Positions 27,837 to 36,725 of a stretch of 64,000 nt of DNA are shown here, in pieces. The stretch is from Bacillus yapensis. GTDB lineage: Bacteria; Bacillota; Bacilli; Bacillales; Cytobacillaceae. Each line of letters opens with the position of its first letter. The first letter of the stretch is position 1. The notes below the pieces were generated by a model, which worked only from the letters and a program-made list of their open reading frames with translations, was not told the DNA's origin and made no database searches. The position numbers and the translations under genes were made by a program. Location of the stretch: positions 124,001-188,000 of the forward strand of contig NZ_SUND01000002.1 in the NCBI RefSeq assembly GCF_005280205.1. The letters run 5' to 3'.

Positions 27837-27862
27837 AAAACGACACATATGTGTCGTTTTTT
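27837..27862 (+). terminator. Second hairpin, same arms, before tepA
   Basis: The same 10-bp arms AAAACGACAC/GTGTCGTTTT with loop ATAT, followed by TT and an AT-rich tail, 80 nt downstream of the first. Because all arms are identical, arms of the two hairpins can also pair with each other. Confidence 0.75.
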
Positions 27863-27943
27863 ATTTTGAATGGAAATACCTGCATGAAATGTATTCGAGG
27901 GTTGAATAATAGAGATAGCATGCGAAGAAGGGAGAAGATTCTA

Positions 27944-28702
27944 ATGGATCATGATTATAGATGGAAAAATGCTGAGGGTGATGGTGGACAAGAGCCGGAG
28001 CCACCAAAAGAAGAAAAGCCATCACCTTTAATGGAAAAAATCCAGCAGCTTGGTCAAACAAATGTCCCACAACTCTCACAGGACTCCAAAATTCATTGTT
28101 TAACAATCGTTGGACAAATAGAAGGCCATATGCAGCTTCCGCCACAAAATAAGACAACAAAATACGAACATATTATTCCGCAAATTGTGGCCATTGAGCA
28201 AAATCCAAAAATCGAAGGTCTTCTCATTATTTTGAATACTGTTGGTGGAGATGTTGAAGCAGGATTGGCGATTTCTGAGATGCTAGCTTCTTTATCAAAA
28301 CCATCGGTTTCACTCGTCTTAGGTGGTGGCCACTCAATCGGAGTACCAATAGCTGTTTCCTGTGACTACTCTTTTATTGCTGAGACGGCAACAATGACAA
28401 TCCATCCAATCCGATTAACAGGGCTTGTGATAGGGGTCCCGCAAACCTTTGAATATTTAGATAAGATGCAAGAAAGAGTCGTAAGCTTTGTGACGAAGCA
28501 TTCCAATATTTCCGAGGAGAAGTTTAAGGAATTGATGTTTGATAAAGGTAATTTAACTCGTGATATTGGAACGAATGTGATTGGAAATGATGCGGTAAAA
28601 TACGGGCTGATTGATGAAGTAGGTGGGATTGGTCAAGCGATGAAAAAGTTAAATGAACTAATTGAATTAAATAAAGAAGAAAATGAGGGGATGGTGCAAT
28701 GA
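27944..28702 (+). CDS. tepA: Translocation-enhancing peptidase TepA (ClpP/SppA-like)
   Basis: Cytosolic ClpP-fold protease, in B. subtilis linked to secretion and to spore outgrowth protein degradation. The ClpP-like core starts at about residue 45 after a Pro/Glu-rich N-terminal tail; the nucleophile is probably S131 in GGGHSIGVP, and the [13 protein letters not shown] strand precedes it. The start ATG at 27944 has GAAGGGAG upstream and gives 252 aa; longer starts reach into the hairpin region and lack a site. An in-frame ATG at 27920 is the alternative. It overlaps ylzJ by 4 bases. Confidence 0.9.
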   Translation: MDHDYRWKNAEGDGGQEPEPPKEEKPSPLMEKIQQLGQTNVPQLSQDSKIHCLTIVGQIEGHMQLPPQNKTTKYEHIIPQIVAIEQNPKIEGLLIILNTVGGDVEAGLAISEMLASLSKPSVSLVLGGGHSIGVPIAVSCDYSFIAETATMTIHPIRLTGLVIGVPQTFEYLDKMQERVVSFVTKHSNISEEKFKELMFDKGNLTRDIGTNVIGNDAVKYGLIDEVGGIGQAMKKLNELIELNKEENEGMVQ

Positions 28703-28911
28703 TTTTATACACGACGATGCCTTTAGAGCTCGTTTACCCAATTGCAGAAAGTGAATTTGCAAAGCGAAGAACAGTTAACTATGAGGGCATATCGTTAATT
28801 GTGGAGCAGGATGAGGACCATGCCTATCGTGTAATTCAAGTATTGAGTACAAATCCAGCACACTTCTTAGATACGAGATTTCAACCAGGTGCAAAGATTT
28901 CTCTGTCTTAA
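28699..28911 (+). CDS. ylzJ: YlzJ-like small protein
   Basis: 70-aa protein of the YlzJ family, role unknown. It opens [14 protein letters not shown] and ends near [13 protein letters not shown], both typical. Start ATG at 28699 overlaps the tepA stop (ATGA), so the two are translationally coupled. Conserved between tepA and spoIIIE in Bacillus. Confidence 0.88.
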   Translation: MILYTTMPLELVYPIAESEFAKRRTVNYEGISLIVEQDEDHAYRVIQVLSTNPAHFLDTRFQPGAKISLS

Positions 28912-28943
28912 GAAAGAACAAATAGAACTGTTGTACGAGCTTA

Positions 28944-28952
28944 TGGTATAAT
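28944..28952 (+). promoter_or_regulatory. Extended -10 promoter just before a terminator
   Basis: TGGTATAAT at 28944-28952 is a consensus extended -10. The next element is a terminator hairpin only about 12 nt past the expected start site, so the transcript would be very short unless it reads through to spoIIIE. Confidence 0.45.
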
Positions 28953-28970
28953 AAATTCAAACCACATGAG

Positions 28971-28998
28971 AGCAGCCACTTTGGCTGCTTTCGTTTTT
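28971..28998 (+). terminator. Terminator after ylzJ
   Basis: 8-bp stem AGCAGCCA/TGGCTGCT with loop CTT followed by TTCGTTTTT. Confidence 0.85.
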
Positions 28999-29105
28999 AC
29001 ATACTTTAAGAGAGTCCATTTCAAGATGTACCAAGGTGAATTAAAAAATGAACAATTTCTCAAAAACCTGTCTTTTCAAATGTTCGTTTTTTACTTGATA
29101 TATGT

Positions 29106-29133
29106 TTGACAAGTTTACGATAATAACTAAATT
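29106..29133 (+). promoter_or_regulatory. Sigma-A promoter of spoIIIE
   Basis: Consensus -35 TTGACA at 29106-29111, 16-nt spacer, -10 TAAATT at 29128-29133. The -10 element is only 11 nt before the ATG, so the leader would be a few bases and could leave out the ribosome binding site AAGGTGA; a start from this promoter is thus possible but awkward. Confidence 0.35.
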
Positions 29134-29144
29134 AAGGTGATTGA

Positions 29145-31496
29145 ATGGCAAAGAAAAAAAGAAGAAAAACAAAGAAAAATAATCAGTTTAAACGGACAGT
29201 TCGATTTGAACTAATCGGGCTTATATTAGTTGCACTAGCAGCCATTTCAATTGCGAACTTAGGTGCAGTTGGTGGAGCTATCGTCCTCTTTTTCCGTTTT
29301 TTTACTGGTGAATGGTATATGCTGTTTTTACTTGCCCTCGTTTTGATAGGGGGATATTTCATTTGGAGAAGAGAAATTCCAAACTATTTCCATCAAAGAC
29401 TAATAGGTATTTACTTAATTGTTGCTGCGCTCTTGCTTTTGAGCCATGTAACTTTATTCGAAAATCTATTAAATAACGAAAAGTTTGACGACCCAAGTGT
29501 AATTAAAAAGACGTGGGAACTATTTTGGATGGAGGTTAACGGGGAGACAAGTACCACTGATTTAGGCGGTGGAATGATTGGCGCAATTATGTATGCGATG
29601 TTCTACTTTTTATTTGAGGGAGCAGGAACAAAGATCATCTCGATCGTGCTCATCATTATTGGCTTAATCCTTCTCACTGGAAAAACCTTCGGAGAGGCCG
29701 TTGGTAAGCCATTCGTTTTTGTTGGAGGTTTTATTAAGAACCAATGGAAAGCGTTCCTAGGCGACGTTCAGCACTCAAAGCAAAAAAGAAGAGAAAGACA
29801 AGAAGCTATACGCACTGAGCAACAGGAGCGTGAACAAAATAAAGAAGTTAAAGAAGAGCCGGCGACAATTATCCCTGTTGAAGTGCCTAGAGAAAAACCT
29901 GTTTCTAAGCCGGAACCGATTATTTCAAGCTTTGCTGAAAAAGCGTATGATCGCACTGAAAAAACAATTTCTGCTGATGCGCAAAACAATAAGGGTATAA
30001 AAGAAGGGGAACCGCACGAGTTAGAAGAGGAAATCGCACCTCCGATTACATTTACAGAAGTGGAAAACGTCGACTACAAGCTTCCTCCGATAAAACTACT
30101 TAAGCTTCCGCGGCATACGGACCAAAGTGGAGAATATGAATTAATTCATGCGAATGCAGCGAAGCTCGAAAGAACCTTCCAAAGCTTCGGCGTGAAGGCT
30201 CGTGTAACACAGGTTCATTTAGGACCAGCTGTTACTAAATATGAGGTTCATCCAGATGTCGGGGTTAAAGTAAGTAAAATCGTCAGCTTAAGTGATGATT
30301 TAGCACTAGCATTAGCGGCAAAAGATATTCGGATTGAAGCACCGATCCCAGGTAAATCTGCAATTGGAATTGAAGTACCGAATTCAGAGGTCGCGATGGT
30401 TTCGCTAAGAGAAGTGCTTGAATCGAAACAAAATGACAAGCCTGATTCTAAATTACTGATCGGCTTAGGTAGAGATATAACAGGGGAAGCGGTTTTAGCA
30501 GAATTGAACAAGATGCCTCATTTATTAGTAGCAGGAGCAACTGGTAGTGGGAAGAGTGTTTGTATTAACGGGATTATTACGAGTATTTTAATGCGTGCAA
30601 AGCCACATGAAGTAAAGCTTATGATGATAGACCCGAAAATGGTTGAATTGAATGTGTATAATGGCATTCCTCATCTACTTGCACCAGTTGTTACAAATGC
30701 TAAAAAAGCTTCACAGGCACTTCAAAAGGTCGTTAGTGAAATGGAGCGACGTTATGAGCTCTTTTCCCATACTGGAACAAGAAATATTGAAGGGTACAAT
30801 GAGTTTATCAATCGCCATAATGCAGAAGCAGAAGCGAAACAACCATTATTACCTTATATCGTTGTGATCGTAGACGAGCTTGCTGACTTGATGATGGTAG
30901 CCTCGAATGATGTTGAGGATGCCATTACTCGTTTAGCACAAATGGCTCGTGCAGCAGGAATACACTTGATTATTGCGACTCAACGACCTTCTGTTGACGT
31001 TATTACAGGAGTCATTAAGGCGAATATACCTTCGCGAATTGCATTTGCTGTATCTTCTCAGACGGATTCTAGGACGATTCTGGATATGGGTGGAGCAGAA
31101 AAACTACTTGGTCGAGGCGATATGTTATTCTTGCCAGTAGGTGCATCTAAGCCGATTCGTGTCCAAGGAGCATTTTTATCCGATGAAGAGGTAGAAGAGA
31201 CAGTAAACTTTGTTATTGGTCAACAAAAGGCCCAGTATCAGGAGGAAATGATTCCAGATGAAATCCCTGAAACTACATCTGAGGTTGAGGACGAATTATA
31301 CAATGAAGCAGTAGATTTAATCGTAGATATGCAAACTGCTTCTGTTTCAATGCTTCAAAGAAGATTTAGAATTGGTTACACACGAGCTGCAAGACTGATA
31401 GATGAAATGGAACTTCGAGGTGTTGTTGGGCCGTATGAAGGAAGTAAACCACGAGCGGTATTAATAGACAAGCCGTCAGAAGAAGCAAGTTCATAG
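29145..31496 (+). CDS. spoIIIE: DNA translocase SpoIIIE/FtsK
   Basis: Hexameric membrane-anchored DNA pump that moves the chromosome into the forespore and clears DNA from septa. Four membrane helices lie in residues 20-185, then a charged linker (200-300), the alpha/beta motor with Walker A GATGSGKS near 463-470 and Walker [14 protein letters not shown], and a C-terminal winged-helix gamma domain (about 715-775) that reads SRS sequences. 783 aa, close to B. subtilis SpoIIIE. ATG at 29145 follows AAGGTGA. The position after tepA-ylzJ supports spoIIIE rather than sftA. Confidence 0.95.
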   Translation: MAKKKRRKTKKNNQFKRTVRFELIGLILVALAAISIANLGAVGGAIVLFFRFFTGEWYMLFLLALVLIGGYFIWRREIPNYFHQRLIGIYLIVAALLLLSHVTLFENLLNNEKFDDPSVIKKTWELFWMEVNGETSTTDLGGGMIGAIMYAMFYFLFEGAGTKIISIVLIIIGLILLTGKTFGEAVGKPFVFVGGFIKNQWKAFLGDVQHSKQKRRERQEAIRTEQQEREQNKEVKEEPATIIPVEVPREKPVSKPEPIISSFAEKAYDRTEKTISADAQNNKGIKEGEPHELEEEIAPPITFTEVENVDYKLPPIKLLKLPRHTDQSGEYELIHANAAKLERTFQSFGVKARVTQVHLGPAVTKYEVHPDVGVKVSKIVSLSDDLALALAAKDIRIEAPIPGKSAIGIEVPNSEVAMVSLREVLESKQNDKPDSKLLIGLGRDITGEAVLAELNKMPHLLVAGATGSGKSVCINGIITSILMRAKPHEVKLMMIDPKMVELNVYNGIPHLLAPVVTNAKKASQALQKVVSEMERRYELFSHTGTRNIEGYNEFINRHNAEAEAKQPLLPYIVVIVDELADLMMVASNDVEDAITRLAQMARAAGIHLIIATQRPSVDVITGVIKANIPSRIAFAVSSQTDSRTILDMGGAEKLLGRGDMLFLPVGASKPIRVQGAFLSDEEVEETVNFVIGQQKAQYQEEMIPDEIPETTSEVEDELYNEAVDLIVDMQTASVSMLQRRFRIGYTRAARLIDEMELRGVVGPYEGSKPRAVLIDKPSEEASS

Positions 31497-31516
31497 AAAG
31501 TTTATATCCAAAACAG

Positions 31517-31562
31517 ACCGTAGAGAAACTCACAAATTTTTAGAGTATCTCTACGGTTTTTT
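31517..31562 (+). terminator. Terminator after spoIIIE
   Basis: 10-bp outer stem ACCGTAGAGA/TCTCTACGGT, with a further ACTC/GAGT pairing inside, followed by a T run to 31562. Confidence 0.88.
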
Positions 31563-31821
31563 ATATAGAAAAAAATGAATTGGTTAGAAAGAACTCATAT
31601 AATCTCAATTAAAGATATCTTCCCTCTTTTCTGATAGTTCTAGAAATATCTGGAACTAGAGCATCTCAAATAGGTTATACTATTGTAACCCCTTACTATA
31701 TTTTTTTAGCAAGAATGGTAAATGTTAGGTCATTGGAAGCGTTATATTCGTAAGTTGTAAATAAATCTGACGTATTTTTTGTAGAATCTTGTCTTTCTCT
31801 ATTTATTTATACCTAGAAAAA

Positions 31822-31830
31822 TGGTATAGT
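31822..31830 (+). promoter_or_regulatory. Promoter of the ymfC-nup region
   Basis: Extended -10 TGGTATAGT at 31822-31830; a weak -35 TTTATT lies about 17 nt upstream. The palindrome at 31856 would fall about 20 nt into the transcript. Confidence 0.5.
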
Positions 31831-31855
31831 ATTTTCGATTAGTAGGATTGATTAT

Positions 31856-31873
31856 ACATCAGAGGTCTGATGT
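31856..31873. promoter_or_regulatory. Palindromic putative operator of the GntR regulator
   Basis: ACATCAGAGGTCTGATGT is an 8-bp perfect inverted repeat with a 2-bp centre, between the promoter and the ymfC start. GntR-family regulators often bind such sites ahead of their own gene, so autoregulation is the likely meaning. The binding itself is inference. Confidence 0.55.
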
Positions 31874-31903
31874 CTTGGAGAAAACTGGTTGGAGGAAGCA
31901 AAG

Positions 31904-32629
31904 ATGTCCATCAAGGCAGATAATAGACACTTATATTTACAAGTGATTGATCGGATTAAGCAAGATATCGAAGAAGGTATCTACAAAGAGAGAGAACAGC
32001 TTCCCTCGGAATTTGACCTTGCAAAGCTCTTAGGAGTAAGCAGGGCAACCCTTAGAGAAGCGCTTCGTATTCTTGAAGAAGAAAATATAATTATCCGACG
32101 TCACGGTGTAGGGACTTTTGTGAACGCAAAACCTTTATTTTCTTCCGGCATTGAACAACTTAATAGTGTAACTAATATGATTGTTCAAGCTGGAATGAAG
32201 CCAGGGACCATTTTCTTTAGCTCAGACACTGAAGCTGCTACTGAGGAGGATGTTCGTCGTTTCTCATGTTCAATAGATGATGAAATTGTCGTGATTGAAA
32301 GGGTACGTACTGCAAATGGGGAACCAGTTGTCTATTGTGTTGATAAAGTTCCGAAGGCCTTTCTTCCAGATACCTTTTCCCATGAAGAGGAATCCATGTT
32401 CAAGATTTTGGCCGAGTCAGCACAAAGAAAAATTACATACGCAGTTGCAGAAATTGAACCTGTTGGATATCACGAAAGAATTTCACCTATACTAGAATGT
32501 GAACCAGAAACAGCATTGCTTGTATTAATGCAAATGCATTTTGATGAAATGGATGAGCCCATTCTATACTCAGTCAATTACTTCAGGGCTGATAAATTCA
32601 GTTTTCATGTACTTAGAAAGAGAGTGTGA
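31904..32629 (+). CDS. ymfC: GntR/HutC-type transcriptional regulator YmfC
   Basis: DNA-binding repressor-type protein, 241 aa. N-terminal winged helix (residues 5-70) with [27 protein letters not shown]-type recognition region and the RRHGVGTFV wing; the C-terminal UTRA effector domain (about 90-235) is typical of the HutC subfamily. Start ATG at 31904 follows GGAGGAAG; the in-frame TTG at 31889 lies before that site. The genes after it encode a nucleoside-type importer, so a nucleoside or related ligand is plausible. Confidence 0.9.
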   Translation: MSIKADNRHLYLQVIDRIKQDIEEGIYKEREQLPSEFDLAKLLGVSRATLREALRILEEENIIIRRHGVGTFVNAKPLFSSGIEQLNSVTNMIVQAGMKPGTIFFSSDTEAATEEDVRRFSCSIDDEIVVIERVRTANGEPVVYCVDKVPKAFLPDTFSHEEESMFKILAESAQRKITYAVAEIEPVGYHERISPILECEPETALLVLMQMHFDEMDEPILYSVNYFRADKFSFHVLRKRV

Positions 32630-32681
32630 ACTGAATAGTCCGATTTTTTCTACTAAATCAAATTTATAGGGGGTACAAACC

Positions 32682-33782
32682 TTGAAAAAGCGTAAATTTG
32701 GATTAGCTTTATCACTCGTACTTGCAGCAGGAACAATTTTAGGGGCTTGTGGAAACAAGGAAGAAGAACAAGGCGGCGGAGATGGAGCTTCAAAAGAAGA
32801 AGCAAACATTAAAGTTGGACTAGTTACAGATACTGGTGGCGTAGATGATAAATCATTTAACCAATCTGCTTGGGAAGGTTTAAAGAAGTTTGGTGAAGAA
32901 TTTGGTCTTAAAGAAGGCGAAGGGTATCGCTACCTACAATCTGAAAAAGAAGCAGATTATATCCCGAACTTAGGTCAATTTGCTGATGGTGGCTTTGATG
33001 TTACATTTGCAGCAGGTTTCTTACTTGAAGATGCTGTACAAACATCTGCTGAACAAAATACAAGTGCAAACTTCGCATTAATTGATAGCTTATTAGCGAA
33101 TGCAGACGGAGAAACAGTTTGGTTAGACAACGTTTCTAACGTAACATTCGATGAGCACACTGGTTCTTTCCTAGTTGGAGTAATTGCTGCAAAGACTACA
33201 ACTAAGAAAAAAGTTGGCTTTGTTGGCGGAGTAGACTCTCCACTAATCAAGAAGTTTGAAAATGGATTCAAAGCTGGTGTTAAATCAGTTGACCCTACTA
33301 TCGAAATCGTAACACAATATGCTGGTGACTTTAACAAACCAGAAAACGGAACTAGCATTGCTTCAACTATGTACACTGGTGGCGCTGATATTATCTATCA
33401 TGCTGCAGGTGGAACAGGTAATGGTGTATTCACTGAAGCGAAAAACCGTAAAGCTAATGGCGAAGATGTTTGGGTAATCGGTGTTGACCGTGACCAACAT
33501 GAAGAAGGTATGCCTGAAAACGTTACTTTAACTTCAATGGTTAAACGTGTAGACAATGCTGTTTATGAAATTTCAAAAATGGCAAAAGAAGGTAACTTCC
33601 CTGGAGGTAAAGAAACAGTTTTCGGTCTTAAAGAAGAAGGTGTAGGTATTGCACCAACTACTGAAAACGTTAGCCAAGAAGCGCTTGACTTAGTAGAAGA
33701 GTACAAGCAAAAGATTCTTAGTGGTGAAATCGAAGTTCCTAAAACAGATGAAGAATTTGAGGCTTTCGAAGCTTCTCTATAA
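32682..33782 (+). CDS. nupN: BMP family nucleoside-binding lipoprotein
   Basis: Substrate-binding lipoprotein of a BMP/PnrA-type nucleoside ABC importer, anchored on the outer face of the membrane. Signal peptide residues 1-22 with lipobox LGAC and acylated C23; the mature part holds VGLVTDTGGVDDKSFNQSAWEG, the BMP signature, and later GVDRDQH. 366 aa. The start is TTG at 32682 after ATAGGGGG. It resembles B. subtilis NupN (YufN, guanosine uptake), but here it follows ymfC. A strong hairpin after it should give more binding protein than ABC subunits. Confidence 0.9.
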   Translation: MKKRKFGLALSLVLAAGTILGACGNKEEEQGGGDGASKEEANIKVGLVTDTGGVDDKSFNQSAWEGLKKFGEEFGLKEGEGYRYLQSEKEADYIPNLGQFADGGFDVTFAAGFLLEDAVQTSAEQNTSANFALIDSLLANADGETVWLDNVSNVTFDEHTGSFLVGVIAAKTTTKKKVGFVGGVDSPLIKKFENGFKAGVKSVDPTIEIVTQYAGDFNKPENGTSIASTMYTGGADIIYHAAGGTGNGVFTEAKNRKANGEDVWVIGVDRDQHEEGMPENVTLTSMVKRVDNAVYEISKMAKEGNFPGGKETVFGLKEEGVGIAPTTENVSQEALDLVEEYKQKILSGEIEVPKTDEEFEAFEASL

Positions 33783-34139
33783 TAAGTGATCGATAAGGCT
33801 AGTTGTGAAACATGCGCTAGCCTTATCTTTTCGATTAATGTACATTTATTGGCTCATTTATTCTTCAGGATGGCCACATTGACAACTTTGGTAGGCTGAA
33901 GGATAACTGAACCAATAAACAACTTTAACGAATGTGCAAGTCTTGAATCAAAATTAAAAAACGATTTTTAACTTGAAGAGTCGAAATACACTAGGAATAT
34001 TTAATGTTTAGATTGTTATCTTAAAAAGAGGAATTCGTTTTTTAACTTGAAGCAAAAGGAAAAATGGACTCATTCAAGTTGTTTTATAGGGTCAAAAGAA
34101 TAATATTTTTCCATTGCGAAAATGGGGAGTGATTTTTAA
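33783..34139. other. nupN-nupO intergenic region
   Basis: 357 bases holding the nupN terminator (33792-33830) and a 14-nt direct repeat TTTTTAACTTGAAG at 33965-33978 and 34039-34052. An inverted TTCAAGTT lies at 34073-34080 and can pair with the second repeat. No gene and no strong promoter is seen. Confidence 0.55.
33792..33830 (+). terminator. Terminator/attenuator after nupN
   Basis: Perfect 11-bp stem GATAAGGCTAG/CTAGCCTTATC around a 14-nt loop, followed by TTTT. Likely partial, as the ABC genes follow on the same strand. Confidence 0.8.
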
Positions 34140-35666
34140 GTGGAATATGTAATCGAAATGAACAACATTCGCAAGGAATTCCCTGGAATTGTTGCAAACG
34201 ATAACATTACGTTGCAAGTGAAAAAAGGGGAAATTCATGCGTTGCTTGGGGAGAATGGTGCAGGAAAATCAACCTTGATGAATGTTCTTTTTGGGTTATA
34301 CCAACCAGAAAAAGGGGAAATCAAGGTAAATGGACAGCCGGTTAAAATTACGGATCCGAATGTGGCAAACCGTTTGGGAATTGGAATGGTGCATCAACAT
34401 TTCATGCTTGTCCATAATTTCACTGTAACTGAAAACATTATCTTAGGGAGCGAGCCTACAAAAGGCGGAAAGATTAATATTAAAGATGCCGCTAAAAAAG
34501 TAGAAGAGCTTTCAAAGAGATATGGTTTATCTGTTGATCCTTATGCAAAAATTGAAGATATTTCAGTAGGGATGCAGCAACGTGTTGAAATCTTGAAAAC
34601 GTTATACCGTGGTGCAGAGATTTTAATCTTCGATGAGCCAACAGCCGTTCTTACTCCTCAGGAGATTAAAGAACTTATTCAAATCATGGGTAAGTTAGTG
34701 GCAGAAGGAAAATCGATTATCTTAATTACCCACAAGCTTAAAGAAATTATGGAAGTTTGTGATCGCTGTACAGTTATTCGTAAAGGAAAAGGAATTGGGA
34801 CTGTTGAAGTTTCAGAAACAGACCCCGACCAACTTGCTGCTTTAATGGTTGGCCGCGAAGTTCACTTTAAAGTTGATAAAAAAGAAGCACAGCCTACTGA
34901 CGTAGTGTTGGAAGTGAAAGATTTAGTAGTCATTGATTCAAGAAATATTCCTGTAGTAGAAGGACTTAATTTAGAAGTAAAAGCTGGAGAAATTCTAGGA
35001 ATCGCTGGTGTTGATGGAAACGGTCAAACCGAACTAATCGAAGGAATCACTGGACTTAGGAAGATTAAGTCAGGAAGTGTAAAGATTAACGGCAAAGAGA
35101 CTGCTCATCTATCATCACGTAAAATTACGGAGACTGGGGTAGGTCATATCCCTGAAGACCGTCATAAGCATGGACTAGTTCTTGATTATACCATTGGAGA
35201 AAATATGGTGTTACAGACCTACTATCAAAAGCCATACTCGAATTCTGGAGTCTTAAGTTACAATAAGATTTATGAGAAGGCTAAAAGCCTCATTGAAGAA
35301 TACGATGTGAGAACGCCTTCTGAGTTTACACCAGCGAGAGCTCTATCTGGTGGTAATCAGCAAAAAGGGATTATAGCTAGAGAAGTGGACCGTAGTCCGA
35401 GCCTTTTAATTGCTTCCCAGCCGACTCGTGGATTGGATGTAGGAGCGATTGAGTTTATCCATTCGAAGTTAGTAGAAGAACGGGATAAAGGAAGAGCTGT
35501 ACTACTTGTATCATTTGAGCTTGATGAAGTTATGAACTTAAGTGACAGAATTGCCGTTATTTATGAAGGCAAAATCGTCGCAATTGTTGACCCTAAAGAA
35601 ACATCAGAACAAGAACTAGGGTTACTCATGGCTGGTGGTAAGAAAGAAAGTGTAGGTGTTTCATAA
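34140..35666 (+). CDS. nupO: ABC transporter ATP-binding protein, nucleoside type
   Basis: Fused double ATPase that powers the importer. First ATPase: Walker A GENGAGKST (about 38-46) and signature ISVGMQQRVE; second: atypical Walker A GVDGNGQTE near 295 and signature LSGGNQQKG, then SQPTRGLDVGA in place of the Walker B glutamate-containing motif. Such asymmetry is usual in this sugar/nucleoside subfamily. 508 aa. GTG start at 34140 with GGGGAGTG upstream. It overlaps nupP by one base. Confidence 0.93.
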   Translation: MEYVIEMNNIRKEFPGIVANDNITLQVKKGEIHALLGENGAGKSTLMNVLFGLYQPEKGEIKVNGQPVKITDPNVANRLGIGMVHQHFMLVHNFTVTENIILGSEPTKGGKINIKDAAKKVEELSKRYGLSVDPYAKIEDISVGMQQRVEILKTLYRGAEILIFDEPTAVLTPQEIKELIQIMGKLVAEGKSIILITHKLKEIMEVCDRCTVIRKGKGIGTVEVSETDPDQLAALMVGREVHFKVDKKEAQPTDVVLEVKDLVVIDSRNIPVVEGLNLEVKAGEILGIAGVDGNGQTELIEGITGLRKIKSGSVKINGKETAHLSSRKITETGVGHIPEDRHKHGLVLDYTIGENMVLQTYYQKPYSNSGVLSYNKIYEKAKSLIEEYDVRTPSEFTPARALSGGNQQKGIIAREVDRSPSLLIASQPTRGLDVGAIEFIHSKLVEERDKGRAVLLVSFELDEVMNLSDRIAVIYEGKIVAIVDPKETSEQELGLLMAGGKKESVGVS

Positions 35667-36724
35667 TGCAAAAGCTGTTGAAAAATCAAAGATTATTTAA
35701 TATCGTTGTTCCGCTCTTCTCTATCCTTCTTGGGATACTAGTTGGAGCTATTATTATGCTGATATCTGGTTATGATCCAGTTAGTGGCTATGAGGCGCTT
35801 TTCAATGGAATGTTTGGAAGCCCTAAATCAATTGGTGAAATGATTCGCGCAGCTTCACCACTTATTTTGGCTGGTTTAGCGGTAGGATTTGCTTTTAAAA
35901 CAGGACTTTTTAATATTGGGGTAGAAGGCCAATTATTAGTCGGCTGGTTAGCGGCTGTCTATGTGGGATACACTCTTGATTTACCTGCAATCATACATGT
36001 GCCTGTGTCCATTTTAGCGGCTGCCATTGCGGGAGGAATTTGGGGGATGATCCCAGGCTTCCTGAAGGCAAGATTTAAAGTTCATGAAGTTATTGTGACC
36101 ATTATGTTGAACTATATAGCTCTTTATTCAACTGCAGATATCATTAAACGTTATTTGTATGCTGGTAATGAAAAGTCATTCCCAATTAAAGAGTCAGCTT
36201 CTTTAGCTTCTACATTCCTTGCAGACATGACCGAGGGTTCTCGACTGCACTGGGGGATCGTAGTAGCCATTTTAGTAGCTATCATTATGTGGTTTATTTT
36301 AGAAAAGACTACTACAGGTTACGAGTTAAAAGCAGTTGGATATAATCAACATGCTTCCATGTACGCTGGAATGAATGTTCAGAAGAATATCGTCCTTTCA
36401 ATGACGATCTCTGGAGCGTTTGCAGGGATTGCTGGTTCTATGGATGCTTTAGGAACGTTTCAAAATATGACAGTAATGTCTGCGTTCACAGGAACAGGTT
36501 TTGATGGTATTGCTGTTGCGTTATTGGGTTCTAACAATCCATTTGGAATTATTTTAGCGGCCCTTTTATTCGGTGGACTAACAACTGCTGCTCCACAAAT
36601 GAACTTTAATGCCAATGTTCCACAAGAGTTGGTTGACGTAATCATCGCATTAATTATTTTCTTTGTAGCAGCTAGTTATTTAATTCGTTACATTCTTACA
36701 CGTTTCAGCAAGGAGGGGAAGTAA
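35666..36724 (+). CDS. nupP: ABC transporter permease, nucleoside type (subunit 1)
   Basis: Integral membrane permease of the BPD_transp_2 family, 352 aa, with about eight to ten hydrophobic segments beginning at residues 12-35. The conserved cytoplasmic-loop region NIGVEGQLLVGWLAAV and GYELKAVGYNQHASMYAGMN couple it to the ATPase. ATG at 35666 overlaps the nupO stop (TAATG), and nupQ follows after one base, so the three are one translation unit. Confidence 0.92.
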   Translation: MQKLLKNQRLFNIVVPLFSILLGILVGAIIMLISGYDPVSGYEALFNGMFGSPKSIGEMIRAASPLILAGLAVGFAFKTGLFNIGVEGQLLVGWLAAVYVGYTLDLPAIIHVPVSILAAAIAGGIWGMIPGFLKARFKVHEVIVTIMLNYIALYSTADIIKRYLYAGNEKSFPIKESASLASTFLADMTEGSRLHWGIVVAILVAIIMWFILEKTTTGYELKAVGYNQHASMYAGMNVQKNIVLSMTISGAFAGIAGSMDALGTFQNMTVMSAFTGTGFDGIAVALLGSNNPFGIILAALLFGGLTTAAPQMNFNANVPQELVDVIIALIIFFVAASYLIRYILTRFSKEGK

Positions 36725-36725
36725 G

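Larger units (their letters stand above)
31497..31903. other. spoIIIE-ymfC intergenic region
   Basis: About 400 bases without a gene. Contains the spoIIIE terminator, an inverted repeat TAGTTCTAG/CTGGAACTA at 31635-31658, an extended -10 promoter at 31822-31830, and an 18-nt palindrome at 31856-31873, then the ymfC ribosome binding site. Confidence 0.6.
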
